The notes under the pieces: generated by a model
Told to the model about the DNA's origin: nothing
Database searches by the model: none
What the model saw: only the letters and a program-made list of their open reading frames with translations
Position numbers and translations under genes: made by a program
Shown here: positions 45,724 to 59,234 of the stretch, piece by piece
How positions within the stretch are numbered: position 1 is the stretch's first letter
Layout: each line of letters starts with the position of its first letter
Source of the DNA: Uloborus plumipes
Taxonomy: Eukaryota; Arthropoda; Arachnida; Araneae; Uloboridae
Reading direction: 5' to 3'
Assembly: GCA_038373865.1 (NCBI GenBank)
Contig: JAXGGA010002306.1
Span: forward strand, 61,546 to 125,545
DNA: 64,000 nucleotides

Positions 45724-45780
45724 CAGATGACGCTACTAACATTCAAATTACTTAGCCTCTAATTTTAGTAGCGCCATCTG
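45724..45780. repeat. 57-bp inverted repeat around AGATGGCGCTAC
   Basis: CAGATGACGCTACTAA and TTAGTAGCGCCATCTG face each other with 25 bp between. CAGATGGCGCTAC-type sequences are common termini of small arthropod MITEs. Confidence 0.55.
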
Positions 45781-45963
45781 TTGATTACGCTAATTTTAGC
45801 CATAGTTTACTTTCTTTATACAGATAAGTAGTTCTTAGTTATTGCAAAAAACGATGACGAAGATTAGTTCTTTAGGTATTATACCCGAATTAATTAAAAA
45901 AATTTCAGTGTTTTTAAGCGCCCCAGCACCCTGCATAGAAAACCGTATAATCTATATAGGAAT

Positions 45964-46711
45964 CACGGTTGCCAGACGTTCAGGATTTTAAGGGACTGTT
46001 CCGGGAAACCTTGATAGGGACTGCTAAAGTCCCGTATTCTAACTTAGGAGCAACATTTCGTAAAACAAAACATTGTTTTCAGAAAAAAATGTTTTGTTTT
46101 TTTCTGAAAACAATGTGAAAGTAAAACAAAAAATGGAATAAAGAGGGATAAGAAAATGACGTGGTAACAAGAGTAAAAATTGTTTGAATCGTATTGTCCT
46201 AAAGTGGTAAGTTTTGTTCAGTTTTAACAGAGAAATCATTATGAGAATCAATTCAACAAACATAAAAAACAATGCACTTCATGAAAACTTAGAAAGACAC
46301 ATTAAAACTTGAAGAGAATTTTTACAGCATTAAAATCAAGTAAGAAATATGATTAAAAGAAGAAAAAAAGATTGGTCATCATTATATTAGAATATTTAAA
46401 ATGTTATAATATTGAAAAAACTAAAATTTTTATTCCTTATTATTTTGAATTTTTGTTCGTTCTTTGTTATTAAAATTTGTAGCTTCTGTCTTTCAGTTAT
46501 CAAAAAAAATTAGTTTTAATTTATTATATTTTCTTCTCACATATGCTTACTGTATAATTCGTTGGTTTTCTTTTTATTAATATTTGTGAAAAAAAAAATT
46601 TTTTTTAGCTTCAGGTTGTGGTAAGGCTCCTGGAGATGAGCGATCGGACTACCCCCTCCTCCGGCTGAAAGCATTATCCCGTATTTAAAGTTCTTACATA
46701 TGGCAACCGTC
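45964..46711. mobile_element. hAT-type element (748 bp)
   Basis: CACGGTTGCCAGACG at the left is inverted against tatggcaaccgtc at the right. Flanks are ataggaat (45956-45963) and aaaggaat (46712-46719), 7 of 8. A strong internal hairpin, acattgttttcagaaaaaaa with its complement, lies at about 46067-46116. No transposase. Confidence 0.65.
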
Positions 46712-46719
46712 AAAGGAAT

Positions 46720-48955
46720 GGATCGGCAAATGTGCTTCTTGCGAGCTTTTGCCTGATCATGGAAAGATGGTGAGGTGAGTGATTAGAAAGTGGAGACGGA
46801 CCACTTGAGTTTGCAAAAGGCAAGATCAGCAAGAACGTACTAGCAAGAAAACTTCCGAGTTCTAGCTGATCCTACCTGCCACAAAATCGAGTAGACTTTT
46901 TCCGCTTATAGTTCGTCCGCTATTTTTTCGTGGTCGACTTGTGGGCGTTTCAGTGATTTAACAGTATTGATAGATTAGGCGTTGCGAAACCAACTTGAAC
47001 CTTTTCCACATCTAATGCAATATTTGACCATGAAATCGACACAAGTATTTACAGATGAGACTATTATTTAAAAGAAAAATGACTAAGATTACATCTTTTT
47101 ACTTTTAACATTGAATTTGCACTTTTTAGCCTACAACTTGGTGAAATTAGTTTTTTTTTTTTAAATTATTAGATCAATTTTGAATAGTGATATCAAAAGT
47201 TTATTCGTTTACTTTAAGACGTTAAGTTGTCTGTTCTGTTGTTATGCAAGATATAAATATTTTTGCATTACAACAAGCGTACTTTTAGCAGCATATAACA
47301 ATTATATTTTTTCTTGCAGTATTGGTAAGGTGAAAGCACGTCCCGTTTTGAATGGGGCAATCCTGTTCAGGTATCTTGTCCCGTTGTCCTCGCACAACCC
47401 GTTTTCCTAAGTGAAGGAACAGCAGAATGCACTGAATGATTCAACTAAAAATCACAGGGTGGAGCTGTTTCAGCCCTCCTCCCTCCAATTTCATGCCAAT
47501 ATATTAATCCATGAATAATTATGTAATATATTTTATGTTCATCCGGTCCATAATTATTTCTATTTTTGTTTGTCATAAGCTAAAAAAAAAAAAAAAAATG
47601 CCCCCCCCCCCTTTTTTGCAAATACATTTAAGGGGGCTTAAGGATAAACACATCCCTTAATAACGTACCTACACACACACCTTAATAATATACTACCTTA
47701 ATAATGTACTAACACACGAACTTTGTTTTTAAAATCAAAATTCTTCCTACAGTAATTTTCACAAGCCATACCTTTGACTTTAAAAATGCAGTTACCACTA
47801 TTTACACCCGAGCCCTTCAATTATCTGAAAAACAAATGAATTACTGTTTGTATATATGGTTTTAAAAGTTTCAAAATAGTGAACTAAATATGATTTAAAT
47901 TTTTATTCGCACGAGAATCTTAAAATATTGACGCTATTGGATTAACAGATTTTGAAAGTGAAAGTTCTACATCATTTGACAGTTTTTAAACGTTCTTGTA
48001 ATTTTCAATATTATCTCCTTTTTACCCCTATGTGCGTTATTTGACATCAAGTGATTTTCTGGCACATACTGAAGAGGGCAAATTTGGCCAAATGATTTCT
48101 TCATCTTTGGTGGCACTCTTCCTTTTCAACAAAAAAAATTGTCGTTTTCAAATTACAGCATACGCTTGCTAAAAATTTTGATTTTATTAAACGGCGTTGT
48201 TGATTTTAATAAAGGATGGTTTTAACATGTTTTGATATTGTAAGGATTTGGTTCCTGCAGATTTGATTTTAAAAAGCGGCTGATTTTATAATCCAGTAAT
48301 TTTATTAGTGGTGGTTACTGTACAAGGTAATCGCTCTTCTTTTAAAAATTATTTTTATTTAGTTTTATTTTATTTTTGCATTTTTTGTCTAGTGCTAATT
48401 TGACATTAGTTGCAGAAAATCATGTTCACTCAGTTCAAAAAGTCATTCAGCATAATTTCTTGTTCTTGGTATGCTATGCTTCGCCCTTGTCCCAAATGCT
48501 GCAAATGTGATCTCTCCCGAAAATTATAAATTCGAGATGTCGCTAATTTCAAAGTAAATAAAACCAACATGTCAGTTTTTAAAAAAAAGTAGATGAAGTA
48601 GACCTCTAAAACAATTTTTTAATGACATCGGTGAAAACGAAAGTTGTGAAGCAGTTATGCGTTTTTTCAAAGAGCCGAAATAAATGAACGACCTAAACAG
48701 AAAATCCCAGTCGGAGAAACGTTGTCAAAAGGTCATTTAATGTAACAGAAGTCATTGCAAAATGTTAATCTGTTAAAAGAAGGAAAGACCTTGAATATGG
48801 TCAAACCACAAAATGGTTTTAACCGCAGATTGTGTTGCAAAAAATAGTTTTCGTTCAAAAGTATATAAACAATCTTTTTAATGAGGAAACGTCTTAAGCC
48901 ACTCATAACGCTTTAACACCGTAAATACCACAGCAGCGGTAGCATTTAGCCACCG
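46720..48955. other. Gene-free DNA
   Basis: No domain in any frame. Poly-A plus poly-C run at 47583-47610. A short tandem block (taccttaataatgtac-like) lies at about 47655-47715. Otherwise AT-rich. Confidence 0.5.
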
Positions 48956-49787
48956 CAGTGGTGTCTAACCGTTTTTTAAACCGAGAGTCGCACCCAAAAG
49001 CAGCTGGTATACCAAAAAAGTGGGGTGGGGATGGGGGTCAAAAGAAATGTGTGTGTGGGGGGGTGGGGGTAGAAAGTGGCACCTCTGAAAGTTTTTTTTT
49101 TTTTTTTGCAAAATTTGGCTACATTACTGTATTTTAACATCACTGATTAATGGACCTCTAAAAAGTGCGGAATATGATCAGAAAAAATCAACCAGGCCAT
49201 ATATGGCTAATATAAACATTCCCCCTTACAGTAAAAAATTCCATTGTTATAAAATAACATGAGTTAATAAAAGTTGGTAGATAATAAAAGTAGATAATTA
49301 AAGTTGGAATTTTCATCTTGTTTTTGGATTTTTCTCCTTTTATTTTGGTGAAACAAATCAATCCACTCCGTAAAAAATTGTTTTTCAGTCGATCATTACT
49401 TTTTAACTCTGAAAAGTGAGGGGCCAAGGGCCCTTTACTTTTGGATGTTAGGGGGAAATCTCTTCCCTTGCCTAAAACTAAAATATTATTCAAACATTTT
49501 TGATAACAAGTGAAAATGCGGGAAAGGAAAGAAAATTATAAGAATTTGTTATCATTACTGAATGCTAATTTTCTAGTTCATAATCCTATTTGTTTTTAGA
49601 AACTTATTTCTGACTATTTGGCTCCAAATTTATGACAATTGTTTTTAGTGGCAAATGAAGACGCATGCTTGTTTTGGAAGGTTACAGAATATAGTTTTCT
49701 ATTCATAATATTTAACAATATAATGGGCCACAAGGATGAGTTTCACGGACTACATTTGGTCCGCGGGCCGTAGGTAGAGCACCACTG
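48956..49787. mobile_element. hAT-type element (832 bp)
   Basis: CAGTGGTGTCTAACCG at the left is inverted against taggtagagcaccactg at the right; the subterminal tggtccgcgggccg is typical of hAT MITEs that mimic coding-free ends. Flanks agccaccg and agctatag agree at 5 of 8 positions, so the duplication is weak. No coding. Confidence 0.55.
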
Positions 49788-51406
49788 AGCTATAGACTTT
49801 GCTTCATCATCCACACAACCAAGTCATCATTTTCGCAAATATATGCATGGCAAAAGGTTTCTAACGTAAGTTTTTGTGTTATTTCCTTTTAACTTTTTTC
49901 ATGGGAAGTGCTTTTTTTTTGTAATGTAAAGGGCGAGGTGGGGTGTTTGTAAAACCAGCGTTATTTATTAATAGCTTTCAATCAAAAATATACAAATTGT
50001 ACTTTTTGTGCTGGAACGTTAACAGTCACATATAAATATGCTTTATAATACTCAAAATATCACACAGCGTAAGCAATTAGCTGAAGACATTTCTTCCTCA
50101 TCATCATCATAGACACGGCATTTACAAACATGAATGGCGTAAGTCTTTTTTTTTTTTTTTTTTTCAATCTAAGTTTTTGTATTTTTCTCATTTTAACCCT
50201 TTCATGGGTGCGAATGGAGATTTTAAAAATTTTAGGACACAATTTTGAGAAAATTTTAGGACGTTTTTAGGACGCAAAATATCAAGTTTTGGTGGTTTCA
50301 ATGTAATTTACAAGCTTGATTTTCTAAGGAAATAATAAAACGTTTTATATTCTACCTTAAAAATTACAGCAGAATGTATTCAATATGTTATTTTTTTACA
50401 CAGTGACACATTATGAAGTAAATATTTCATCGTACGATTTAAACCTGTGTTAACCTAAGCAGCTAATAAAAAGAACTTCCAATGAATTTTACTTTATAAT
50501 AAAAATGCAAATGAACATTTTACTGCAGAAATAGCAAATCTTTTTACGCACAATTTGTCTTTTTATGAGAAACACAAATTATTTTTAAATTAAATTAATC
50601 CCCCACAAATATACACATGGAGGAAAGGTCAAAAATTCTCACAACTTGGGAAACGTGGCTGTGCGGATTTTAGGATTTTTCAGATTTTTAAGTCATTAAA
50701 AAATATCTTAAGGTTGATTCTTAAACTTGTCTTAGAATTGAAAGGACAAAACAACGACAACTGTACTTCTCAGCAAGTGCAAAGTAATGATCAAATTTTG
50801 GAAATTAAAATTGCTTTATTAACATCAACAATCGCAAGTAAAATTACTCATTGAGCATGAAAAATTAAGTTCAATGTTCTTAGTAATTTTGGAAGAAAAA
50901 ATAAGACAAATTCAATCACTACAATGGTATAAATGCGGAACTTTTGCATATTTTCTTTTAGGCAGCAAATTAAAGGTAAATTTCAGAAGATTTTCAAATT
51001 ATGATTTATGTAAGGACAACTGTGGAACAGTAATGGGTCACACGTAGTAAATATAAAGAGCAATATATGTAAATATCAAAAATAAAGAAAAATTCAAAGT
51101 CCAATTCTTCTGGGGTAAAAAACATCTTCCCCTTCCAGTTTAGAAGTAACAAAAATATCGGAAACAATAAATGTCGAAAACATTAGTTATTTTACGATAT
51201 GAATAAATATGCGAAAAGAGTTACTAGAAAGGCCAAGAAAACCCCGTAGATTACCGTAAACATTAAAAAAAAATGTAAAAAGCAAGAGGTTTTTTTTTTT
51301 TTTGCAACGTTATTAAGCTTTGTTTTTGCAAACACCTCATGAATGAGATTCAATTCATACGAAGAGCTATTTTTACAAACACGGAATTCGGCGCGTATCT
51401 CCGTAA
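49788..51406. other. Gene-free DNA
   Basis: Near 50193 TTAACCCTTTCATGGGTG looks like a piggyBac-type left end, without a recognised partner. The word ttttaggac is repeated several times at 50230-50275. Poly-T at 50148-50164. No gene. Confidence 0.4.
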
Positions 51407-51809
51407 TCTATGTATATAAAAATGTATGTATGTATACATATTTGTTTGTATGTTTGTACGTTTTTTCCTAAAACAAATCCATAGTTTTCGTCGGATTTTC
51501 ATCAAACTTGGTACAGAGCTTCCTTGATGCACTAGAATTCACAAAGGCGGGGTTTTGAAATTAAAAAAAAAAAAAAAATCCAAAAAGCTCAAAATTCAAA
51601 TTTTTTGTCTCAAAATGGCCATGTTCTTTCAATTTTGAATGTATAGAGTAATAGAGATAAGCCTTTTAAGCATACAAATTGATAAAATTTAACACATTTA
51701 AATATGAGTATTTTCCAACAGATCAATTTAAGGCCCACCTATTTCAAATAATTTTTTCAGAGCTATGTTGTACTAATGAGCACCCGGGCAACGCCAGGTA
51801 ATAAGCTAT
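51407..51809 (+). mobile_element. Short non-autonomous Helitron (403 bp)
   Basis: 5' TCTATGTATATAAAAATG and 3' hairpin CCCGGGCAACGCCAGG followed by TAATAAGCTAT, where CTAT has replaced CTAG. Inserted after A and before T. The interior matches the minus-strand fragment at 8659-8926. Non-coding. Confidence 0.7.
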
Positions 51810-53948
51810 TAATAAAGATTTAAAAACTCGTAAAGGTCAAGAGGTTAAACTTTTTACAAAGCTGCTATTTACAAACATTTCATCAGTGAATTTAAATTTA
51901 CATGAAGAGCTATTCTTACTAGCACGACTTTTAAAATTTCATTTGGAATTATCATGAAAACATCTCGATAGAAGACATTACCTCTTAGTCCCGGCATATA
52001 GCTGTCCGACCGCAGAACGAAATGTACCCTTTGATTCCTCTCATTACCACCGAAGTTCTGAGAAAGTCCGCGAGATCGAAGAACGTTCTACAAATTCCGA
52101 GTGCTGCACGAATCATACTAATGAGACGCCCAGTGGCGCTCAGCATGGAAGGCCAAACGATTATTGCTCTACGGAAAAAAAAATCGAAAGCTGAAAAACT
52201 CGTGTAGAATATTTCATCGCGGGAAAGCACAGCGCTGGAGGGAAAACAACAAGATTATTTTCCAGTGTGATGTTCCAAATTTAGTGCGCGTCCGGCAATG
52301 AAATTTTCCTCAGACGATAATTTCTGTGACGTACGCAGGCTCTTAAAGGCTGTCAAAATCCGAGATGAGATTGTTGAATCTTCTAAATGAAAACCGATTG
52401 TTTTGCATCAAATTAATCGTAATTTAAAACATGAAGAGATGAACTTTGCAAGATATGCTTATTTTTGAAATTGTTCATACATCATTGGTAACGTGAAAGA
52501 GAAACATATGTTTCTCCTAGTGGCTCATGTTTTACGTTTTTGTTAAAAAGTTTCTATTAAAAAAAATTTTCCCTGGAACAATAAAATATTTTTTTTTAAA
52601 GACAATGATAATTTGTAGGGTTATTGGTCACATGTTAAAGAAACTTAGCCTATAATCAGCTCCTACGCCTCCGAAAAATGTTAAAATACGCACCGGCCGA
52701 AGTGTTATGTTAGGCTGTCAAAAACACAGATGAATTGTTGATTCTTCAGAACAAAACTCGATTGCTTATTTGTAAATTAACAATTTAAATTGGATAATTT
52801 ATTGCATAATAAGGATGATGCTCAAAGGGTATACATACTTATTTCTTGAACGATTCTTGCATCATTGTTTCCTTAGAAAAGAATCCATCGAGAAGTTTTC
52901 TCCTCCTGATAACTAAATTTTTACGTTTTCGTTAAACACATGTTCCGTTTAAGAAAACATTTCGAATACAGAAAAATAATGTTCTTTTATTGACTAGCGA
53001 ACAGCAAAAGAGGGTAATCTTTTTAAATTTCATTCTGTTTATGCAATGCAATGGGCATTGTACAAAGAGGAAGATATTTAAAAGATATAGATGGTTATTT
53101 TTAAAATCTTTCTTGCATCATTGTTTACGTAAGGGGAAAACAATTGACAATTACTTTTCGCCAAAAGGTTAAAGTTCTCCCATTTTTCCCTAAAAAAAGA
53201 TTGCATTTGAAATCGTTTCTATTACAATAAGAAACTTTTGGCAAAGGGTATCTTTTTTTATGATGAATTGAAATTTTACTTTACAACCTCTAGGAAAGGT
53301 CATGGCCACAGATTGCGCCATGGAAACCTTTAGATTAGATAATTTTTCAACGGTTGAGTTTTTTTGTGTGTTTGTGTGTGGTGTGGGGGGGGGGGATCTC
53401 GTTCTCGAGAAAGGGGTGCTCTGCATCATTTGATATGGTACGCCATCGTCTGTGGAGAGTGTGCGGATCGGTACACCTCACTCCCCCGTCCATTAAAAGT
53501 GCTACAAGAATCTGCTTCCCCCCTTGCCGATTCAATTGCTTAGAAAATCCAGTAAAAAAACAGGAAGAACATTTTTCTATTGATCAATAGGTAAAGACAT
53601 CGATTACAGCTTGATGCATATTGTTTGTTCTCAACCTTAAATAAATAAAACCAATGCCCCATTGTTCTTGTTTGCCATATGAGCAATCTTTCCTTAAAGC
53701 GTGATCAAACGCAATATATCAGCCATAGACGCAGCTCGGGCTCCCCAAACACGCAGATCTGAAGTAACAAAGGTTTTTACCGTTTTTCCTGTAACTTATT
53801 GTAAATGATATAATTTTTATTAAACAAAGGAAAAATTAAGGTTGGAGAAAAGAAATAATGTCGATGTTTGACATGCAATAGAGTTATGAAGCAAGCTCCA
53901 GTGGGAAATAAGCGAAAGATTTGTTTCACTGACATTTTCGTATTTAAT
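51810..53948. other. Gene-free DNA
   Basis: Opposed open frames at 51985-52230 and 52022-52207 are mirror readings without domains. A G-run lies at 53387-53395. Repeated sentences around gattcttga and agaaacat in 52370-53170 hint at an old dispersed repeat. Confidence 0.4.
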
Positions 53949-53950
53949 TA

Positions 53951-54084
53951 CAGCAAAACCTCTTAGAGCGGCCACCTCTGCTAAGCATCCATCATTCTTA
54001 ACGGCCAGTGTTTCGTGGCAAGAATGTTTTGCCATATAGATCTGATGAAATCACTCTAGAAGCGGCCACCCAATCCCTCTAAAC
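53951..54084. mobile_element. pogo-type end fragment hosting a hAT element
   Basis: TA then CAGCAAAACCTCTTAGAGCG followed by GCCACC words resembles pogo/Tigger termini and the MITE at 59115-59199. The hAT element at 54085 inserted into it; the far end beyond 55135 is not recognisable. Confidence 0.45.
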
Positions 54085-55127
54085 CAGCGGTTCCCAACCG
54101 GTGGTTCGCGAACCCCCAGGGGTTCGCGAGGTGCCTGAAGGGGGTTCGCCAAACTCATATTGTAATGGCGGACTTTTAAATATTTTCGTGAAAAATAAAG
54201 AAATATTCAATTTGCATACATAGTTATTTGCTCTTTTAAAATTTGAAAACAAGTCGGATTTTTCCATCTCTATCTGGCTCAAAAAAAAAAAAAAGAGAGT
54301 CTCTAAAACTATTTCAGTGGTTTAAATAACCTTGATAAAATACAATTTTCTTTTTCTTCCAAAACACGACAAAAAGAAATATAACTCTGACTAAATGTTC
54401 AAGAGGGGGCATGCAGAATCGTTGAATTAGCTGTGGCGGGGGTAGTGACAGCCTTGAAAAGTCGCCATCAGGAGGTTTCATGAAGAATATGCATTTGCAT
54501 GTAAAAAAAAAAAAAAAAGAAAGAAAGAATAGTCAAGCAATACATTATTGGCGGATCTTGAGCTTTGTGGATTATATGACAGCAAAAGGCTCCAAATTGG
54601 AAATTTATTACTGGATTTTACTCATAGTTCTCTTTTATTTTGTAATTAGATAATGTTAGTTTTTAAGATAAGAGTCGCATCAATAGACTCATGTACAGAA
54701 AGGATTTTCCTCATACACATATCTGAAAAATAAATACCGAAATAGACTAAATGCAGAGCCTGATCTGAGACTGAGACTTTCAGACATCGAACCCAACTAT
54801 CAACTCCTTTGTTCCCTCAAGCAGCCACAAATATCCCATTAAGTTTTTTTCTTCAAAATAAAGGTATGTTTTAAGAACTAATTCATTTTTTTGAATAACT
54901 TGTTTTTATTTTTCTTGTATCTGCAGTTTCAATTTATTAATGTCTCTATTAATTGGTGTTTAAAATAATATTTTTGCATATTGCAATCAACTGCTATGAA
55001 AAGGAAAAGCAAATTTAGTGTTTCTTTTATTGTATTCTTACATGTTATTTATTTTAAGACCAGGGGTTCGCGAAATTTTTCCGAAGTTTTAAGGGGTTCG
55101 CAAAGAGAAAAAGGTTGGGAACCGCTG
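54085..55127. mobile_element. hAT-type element (1043 bp)
   Basis: CAGCGGTTCCCAACC at the left is perfectly inverted against ggttgggaaccgctg at the right, with a perfect 8-bp duplication ctctaaac (54077-54084, 55128-55135). The subterminal ggttcgcgaa/ttcgcgaacc word repeats at both ends. No transposase frame remains; poly-A tracts at 54280-54294 and 54503-54518. Confidence 0.92.
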
Positions 55128-55641
55128 CTCTAAACAAACGCCGAGTGGGTTCATTTAAATTTTTCAAAAAAAAAAAAAAGTTCGCTTCCTGCTTCTAACT
55201 TTCAGCCTTTCGCCTCAAAATCAGATAAGGGAGGGTCTTATTGGCTATTAATTGGCTGTTGCAACAATTTTGGAGTAAAAGTTTTACTCACGTTTGTTCA
55301 TTTGTCGGTCAGTGATCTGAATTGCAACAATATCAAGGAGTGTTTTTATATATATCTCAAGCAGCTCAGTTAAATTTCTGTGCCAATAAGAGAGCAGTAA
55401 ATGGGAGAGAGAAGATAATACAGACGATATTTGAACGATTCTCGAATCCGAGCAATTCCGAATCCTTCTAGCATGAAGCAGTAGTGGAGTGGTTTGATAA
55501 TTAAAGTGCCGACTGAGCGCAGGAGCGGCCTCATGAAAGGTTCACCGGAGATATTAAATAAAATATCATTTTCCCTTTAGAAAAGTGTCAAGCTTCATTT
55601 TAAATTAAAAGAATATGTGTTAGCCTTGCTTATATTAGGTA

Positions 55642-56160
55642 CTAGCTATCTCGCACGGCTGTGCTCGTGCATTAAAAGAGGTAAAGGGGGAGCCTACTCA
55701 AAAATATGCCATTCATGATATGATTAATCAAAGGAACGCAGTTCAAAATGACGAAAATATTGAGAGAAAAGCTAATAATTTTAATTTTAATCCATCGTAA
55801 GAAATATTCCCTATGAAGCTGAAAAAAGTTACTTTGTGATTTGACTTGAGAAAAACCTTGAATATTTAATACGAATATCAGAAATCATGTACGCAATTCT
55901 AGCTGACGACAGGGAGTTGAGATGATACACGAAATACTGAATTGGGTTGAGGAAAGCCTTCGGATATATGCGAAACATGTGACTTAATTGGAATGAAAAG
56001 AGCACTACCGATCGAATTTTTTTGAATATCTTTATAAATTATAGCCTATGTGTTATTTTGATGCATAAGTTACATTATTGTAAAAGTTTGATTAAAATCC
56101 TTTCAGTAGCTTTTGCGTGAAAGAGAAACAAACATCCATCCATCCATACAAACTTTCGCA
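55642..56160 (-). mobile_element. Helitron-like short repeat, minus strand
   Basis: On the minus strand the sequence ends with gcacgagcacagccgtgc, then gagatagCTAG before T (CTAG 55642-55645), a stem-loop plus CTAG terminus. The opposite side has the common subterminal block aaagagaaacaaacatccat ending near 56155, where the next element begins, so the 5' end is uncertain. Confidence 0.55.
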
Positions 56161-59073
56161 TATGGGTCATTTTCAAAATTTGCTTACATTTGCTGTCCGG
56201 AGGTTAAAAAGACGATTTTGAAGCATAATTTATATTTTAAATTCAACGCGAACAATTATTTTCTGTAAGAAATACCCCCAAAAAAATTCTATCACTCAAA
56301 AAAATATTGAAATTTATTTATTTATTTTTATATAAGTCTTTAAAAATGAGAATCAAGGCAAAAACGCTTGTCCATTTCCCATTTTCACAAGTTCAACTAC
56401 TTTTTTTAGATACTTAATTGTATAAAAAAGTATATACGACAAATTATTTTTATATATTGACTATTAGTGTATGATGTTCATGAGAAATATTGACAATAGT
56501 ATTTTTTTTAATTAAGAAATGTATGAATATATTTTGTCCGGAAGTTCTTGTCAAGTCCGTCACCCTAAGTTTATTTTAGCTAAAAAAGGTATTTATTGAA
56601 GTCTAAAGATGGTAACACGTGTTCAGTTAACTTAACAAACTAGTGACGTAACTATTTCGTGCCATTCTGTTTTCCTGAATCGAGAAATATTGCTGTGGCG
56701 TTTCGCACAAGATTTCTTCCAGGTGCGTATTTTTATTCTTTGTCAAGTCTGTTACCAAGGATTTTAGTATTAATTTTTACTTTTTCTCAACTTTTACCCA
56801 GAAATATTGTTTATTATAGAACTCTAAGTAAATGCATATTATTGTTCAATTTTTAAATTCGACATTGCCAAAACGATATTTTTCTTTAAATATTTTATTC
56901 ATGTTTTACATTCTGATTTTCAGGAATGCGTATGGGTCATTTTCACCATATGCTTACATTTCAAAATTTTTAAGTAATTTTTTTAACTTGCTATTTTCTT
57001 TTAGAAACACTAACAGATGTTTAGTCACATATTGTAGGTGTGTAAAAAAGTAACTGGTTGTACACTTTGATGAATAATTAAGTATTCAAATGCTGTTGTA
57101 AAACTGTAAGTTGCAAGGAAAATTGTCGTCCATTACCATGCAAAATCAATATGAAATCTCACTTTTAAACTATATCATAGAGCCTAGAACCAACTTCATT
57201 TGAAATTATTTGCGCCCTGAAGCTTAAAACGATGTTTGTGATGATTGAAATATTGATCAAAAACTCTATGGTAACGAATTTGACATTTGGTAACGGATTT
57301 GACCAGTAACGGACTTGACATTTCAACCAAAATGTCAAATTATGGCTAGGTTGTCGAATTTAAAAATTGAACTACAATATGCATTTTCTTAGAGTTGTAT
57401 AATGAACAATATTTAGGGGTAAAAGTTTAGAAAAAGTAAAAATTAATACTAAAATCTTTGGTAACGGACTTGACAAAGAATAAAAATACGCACCTGGAAA
57501 AAATTTTGTGCGAAACGCCACAGCAATACTTCTCGACTCAGGGAAACAAAATGGTACAAAATAGTTACGTCACTAATTTGTTAAGTTAACTGAATACGTG
57601 TTACCATCTTTTGACTTCAATAAATACCTTTTTTAGCTAAAATAATCTTAGGGTAACGGACTTGACAAGAACTTCCGGACAAAATATATTCATACATTTC
57701 TTATTGAAATAAAATTACTATTGTCAATATTTATCATGAATACCATATACTAATAGTCAATATATAAAAACAATATGTCGCATCTACTTTTTTTGACCAT
57801 TAAGTATAGGAAAAAAATAGTTGAACTTGCGAAAATCGGAAATGGACAAGCGTTTTTGCCTTGATTCTTATTTTTAAAGACTTATATAAAAATAAATAAA
57901 TAATTTTCAATAATTTGTTGAGTGATAGAATTGTTTTGGGGGTATTTCTTGCAGAAAATAATTATTCGCATTGAATTTAAAATGTAAGTTATGCTTCAAA
58001 ATCGTCCTTTTAACCTCCGGACAGCAAATGTAAGCAAATTTTGAAAATGACCCGTATATCAAATACTGATATTCTGAGTTATTTTGCAATTTCGAAATAT
58101 CGATATTGGTAACGTAAAATACCGGAATTTTCATTATTAGCTGAGAATTATAAATAGCTTTTAATTAAAAGCGTTTTCAATTTAACGTAATAGATAAATA
58201 CTGTAATTTAATTGTGCATTACTTCTCTGATGCGACAGTACCAAAATCAATTTATTAATGTAAAAATTTGGCTTCGAAATTACGAATTAATAGAACATTA
58301 ATAAATAAAGGTAGCGGAAAAATTGAAAAAGGATATCTTCATCATTAGACCGTGTGATGAATCGCATTTTCGTGCATTTATGTGTAACATTTTCCCCTCC
58401 ATTTCTCGCTTTTGTTAATAATGTATTATACACTTGTTTATAATGTTAAAATAAATAACTTTCTTAATAGTGAAGTCATAGCTATGTGTGCTGCTTGCCT
58501 ATGAAAAACTGCTTGAGGACTAAGTTTCAGATTTAGAGTAAGTGTTTTATTTTATTCATATATTTCAAAAATGATTTTTCTGTATCTTAATAGTTAGAAA
58601 GTATTATTATTGCGAATGAATACATATGTATGAATGTGTAAAGCTTTAAAATATCATTAAAATCATAGTAACAGACTTGAAGTTTATTTATGGTTTAAGG
58701 TCAAATCCGTTACCAAATTTCAAGTCCGTTACCATACAGTTTTTTTATCAATATTTTAACAACTACAAACATCGTTTTAAGCTTCAGGGACACTAGTAAT
58801 TTCAAATTAAGTTGGTTCTAGGCGCTATAATATAGTTTAAAAGTGAGATTTCATATTGATTTTGTATGGTAATGGACGACAATTTTCCTTGCAACTTAAA
58901 GTTTTACAACATCATTTGAATACTTAATTATGCATCAAAGTGTACAACCAATTACTTTTTCACACACCTAAAATAAGTGACTAAACATCTGTTAGTGTTT
59001 CTGAAAGAAAATAGCAAGTTAAAAAAAATACTTAAAAATTCTGAAATGTAAGCATATGGTGAAAATGACCCAT
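56161..59073. mobile_element. Interleaved inverted-repeat complex (P-Q-P'-R-Q')
   Basis: Four termini with TATGGGTCATTTTC occur at 56161 and 56931 (forward) and at about 58056 and 59073 (reverse). P (56161-56864) is the reverse complement of P' (57352-58056). Q (56931-57304) is the reverse complement of Q' (58699-59073). R (58057-58698) is single. The phrase GGTAACGGACTTGACA or its complement appears at least seven times, across P, Q, P' and Q'. The order cannot come from simple nesting, because the P pair and Q pair overlap. One reading is a foldback element Q-P'-R-Q' with an extra inverted P added outside. No coding. Confidence 0.75.
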
Positions 59074-59114
59074 ATATAATAGTAGTAAGATTATAGAAGT
59101 ATCTCGCAATTGTA

Positions 59115-59199
59115 AAGAAAACCCTTTAAAGCGACCACCTCCTCTGAGCGGCCAAAATTTCGCGGAATGAAGGCGTGGCGGCTTAGAGACGGTTTACTG
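59115..59199. mobile_element. Very short pogo-type MITE (85 bp)
   Basis: AAGAAAACCCTTTAAAGCGA at the left is inverted against cttagagacggtttactg at the right, flanked by TA. GCGACCACC/GGCGTGGCGG words are shared with the fragment at 53951. Confidence 0.5.
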
Positions 59200-59234
59200 T
59201 AGTACACTTTCAACTCGTAACAGTATGTTCATTA

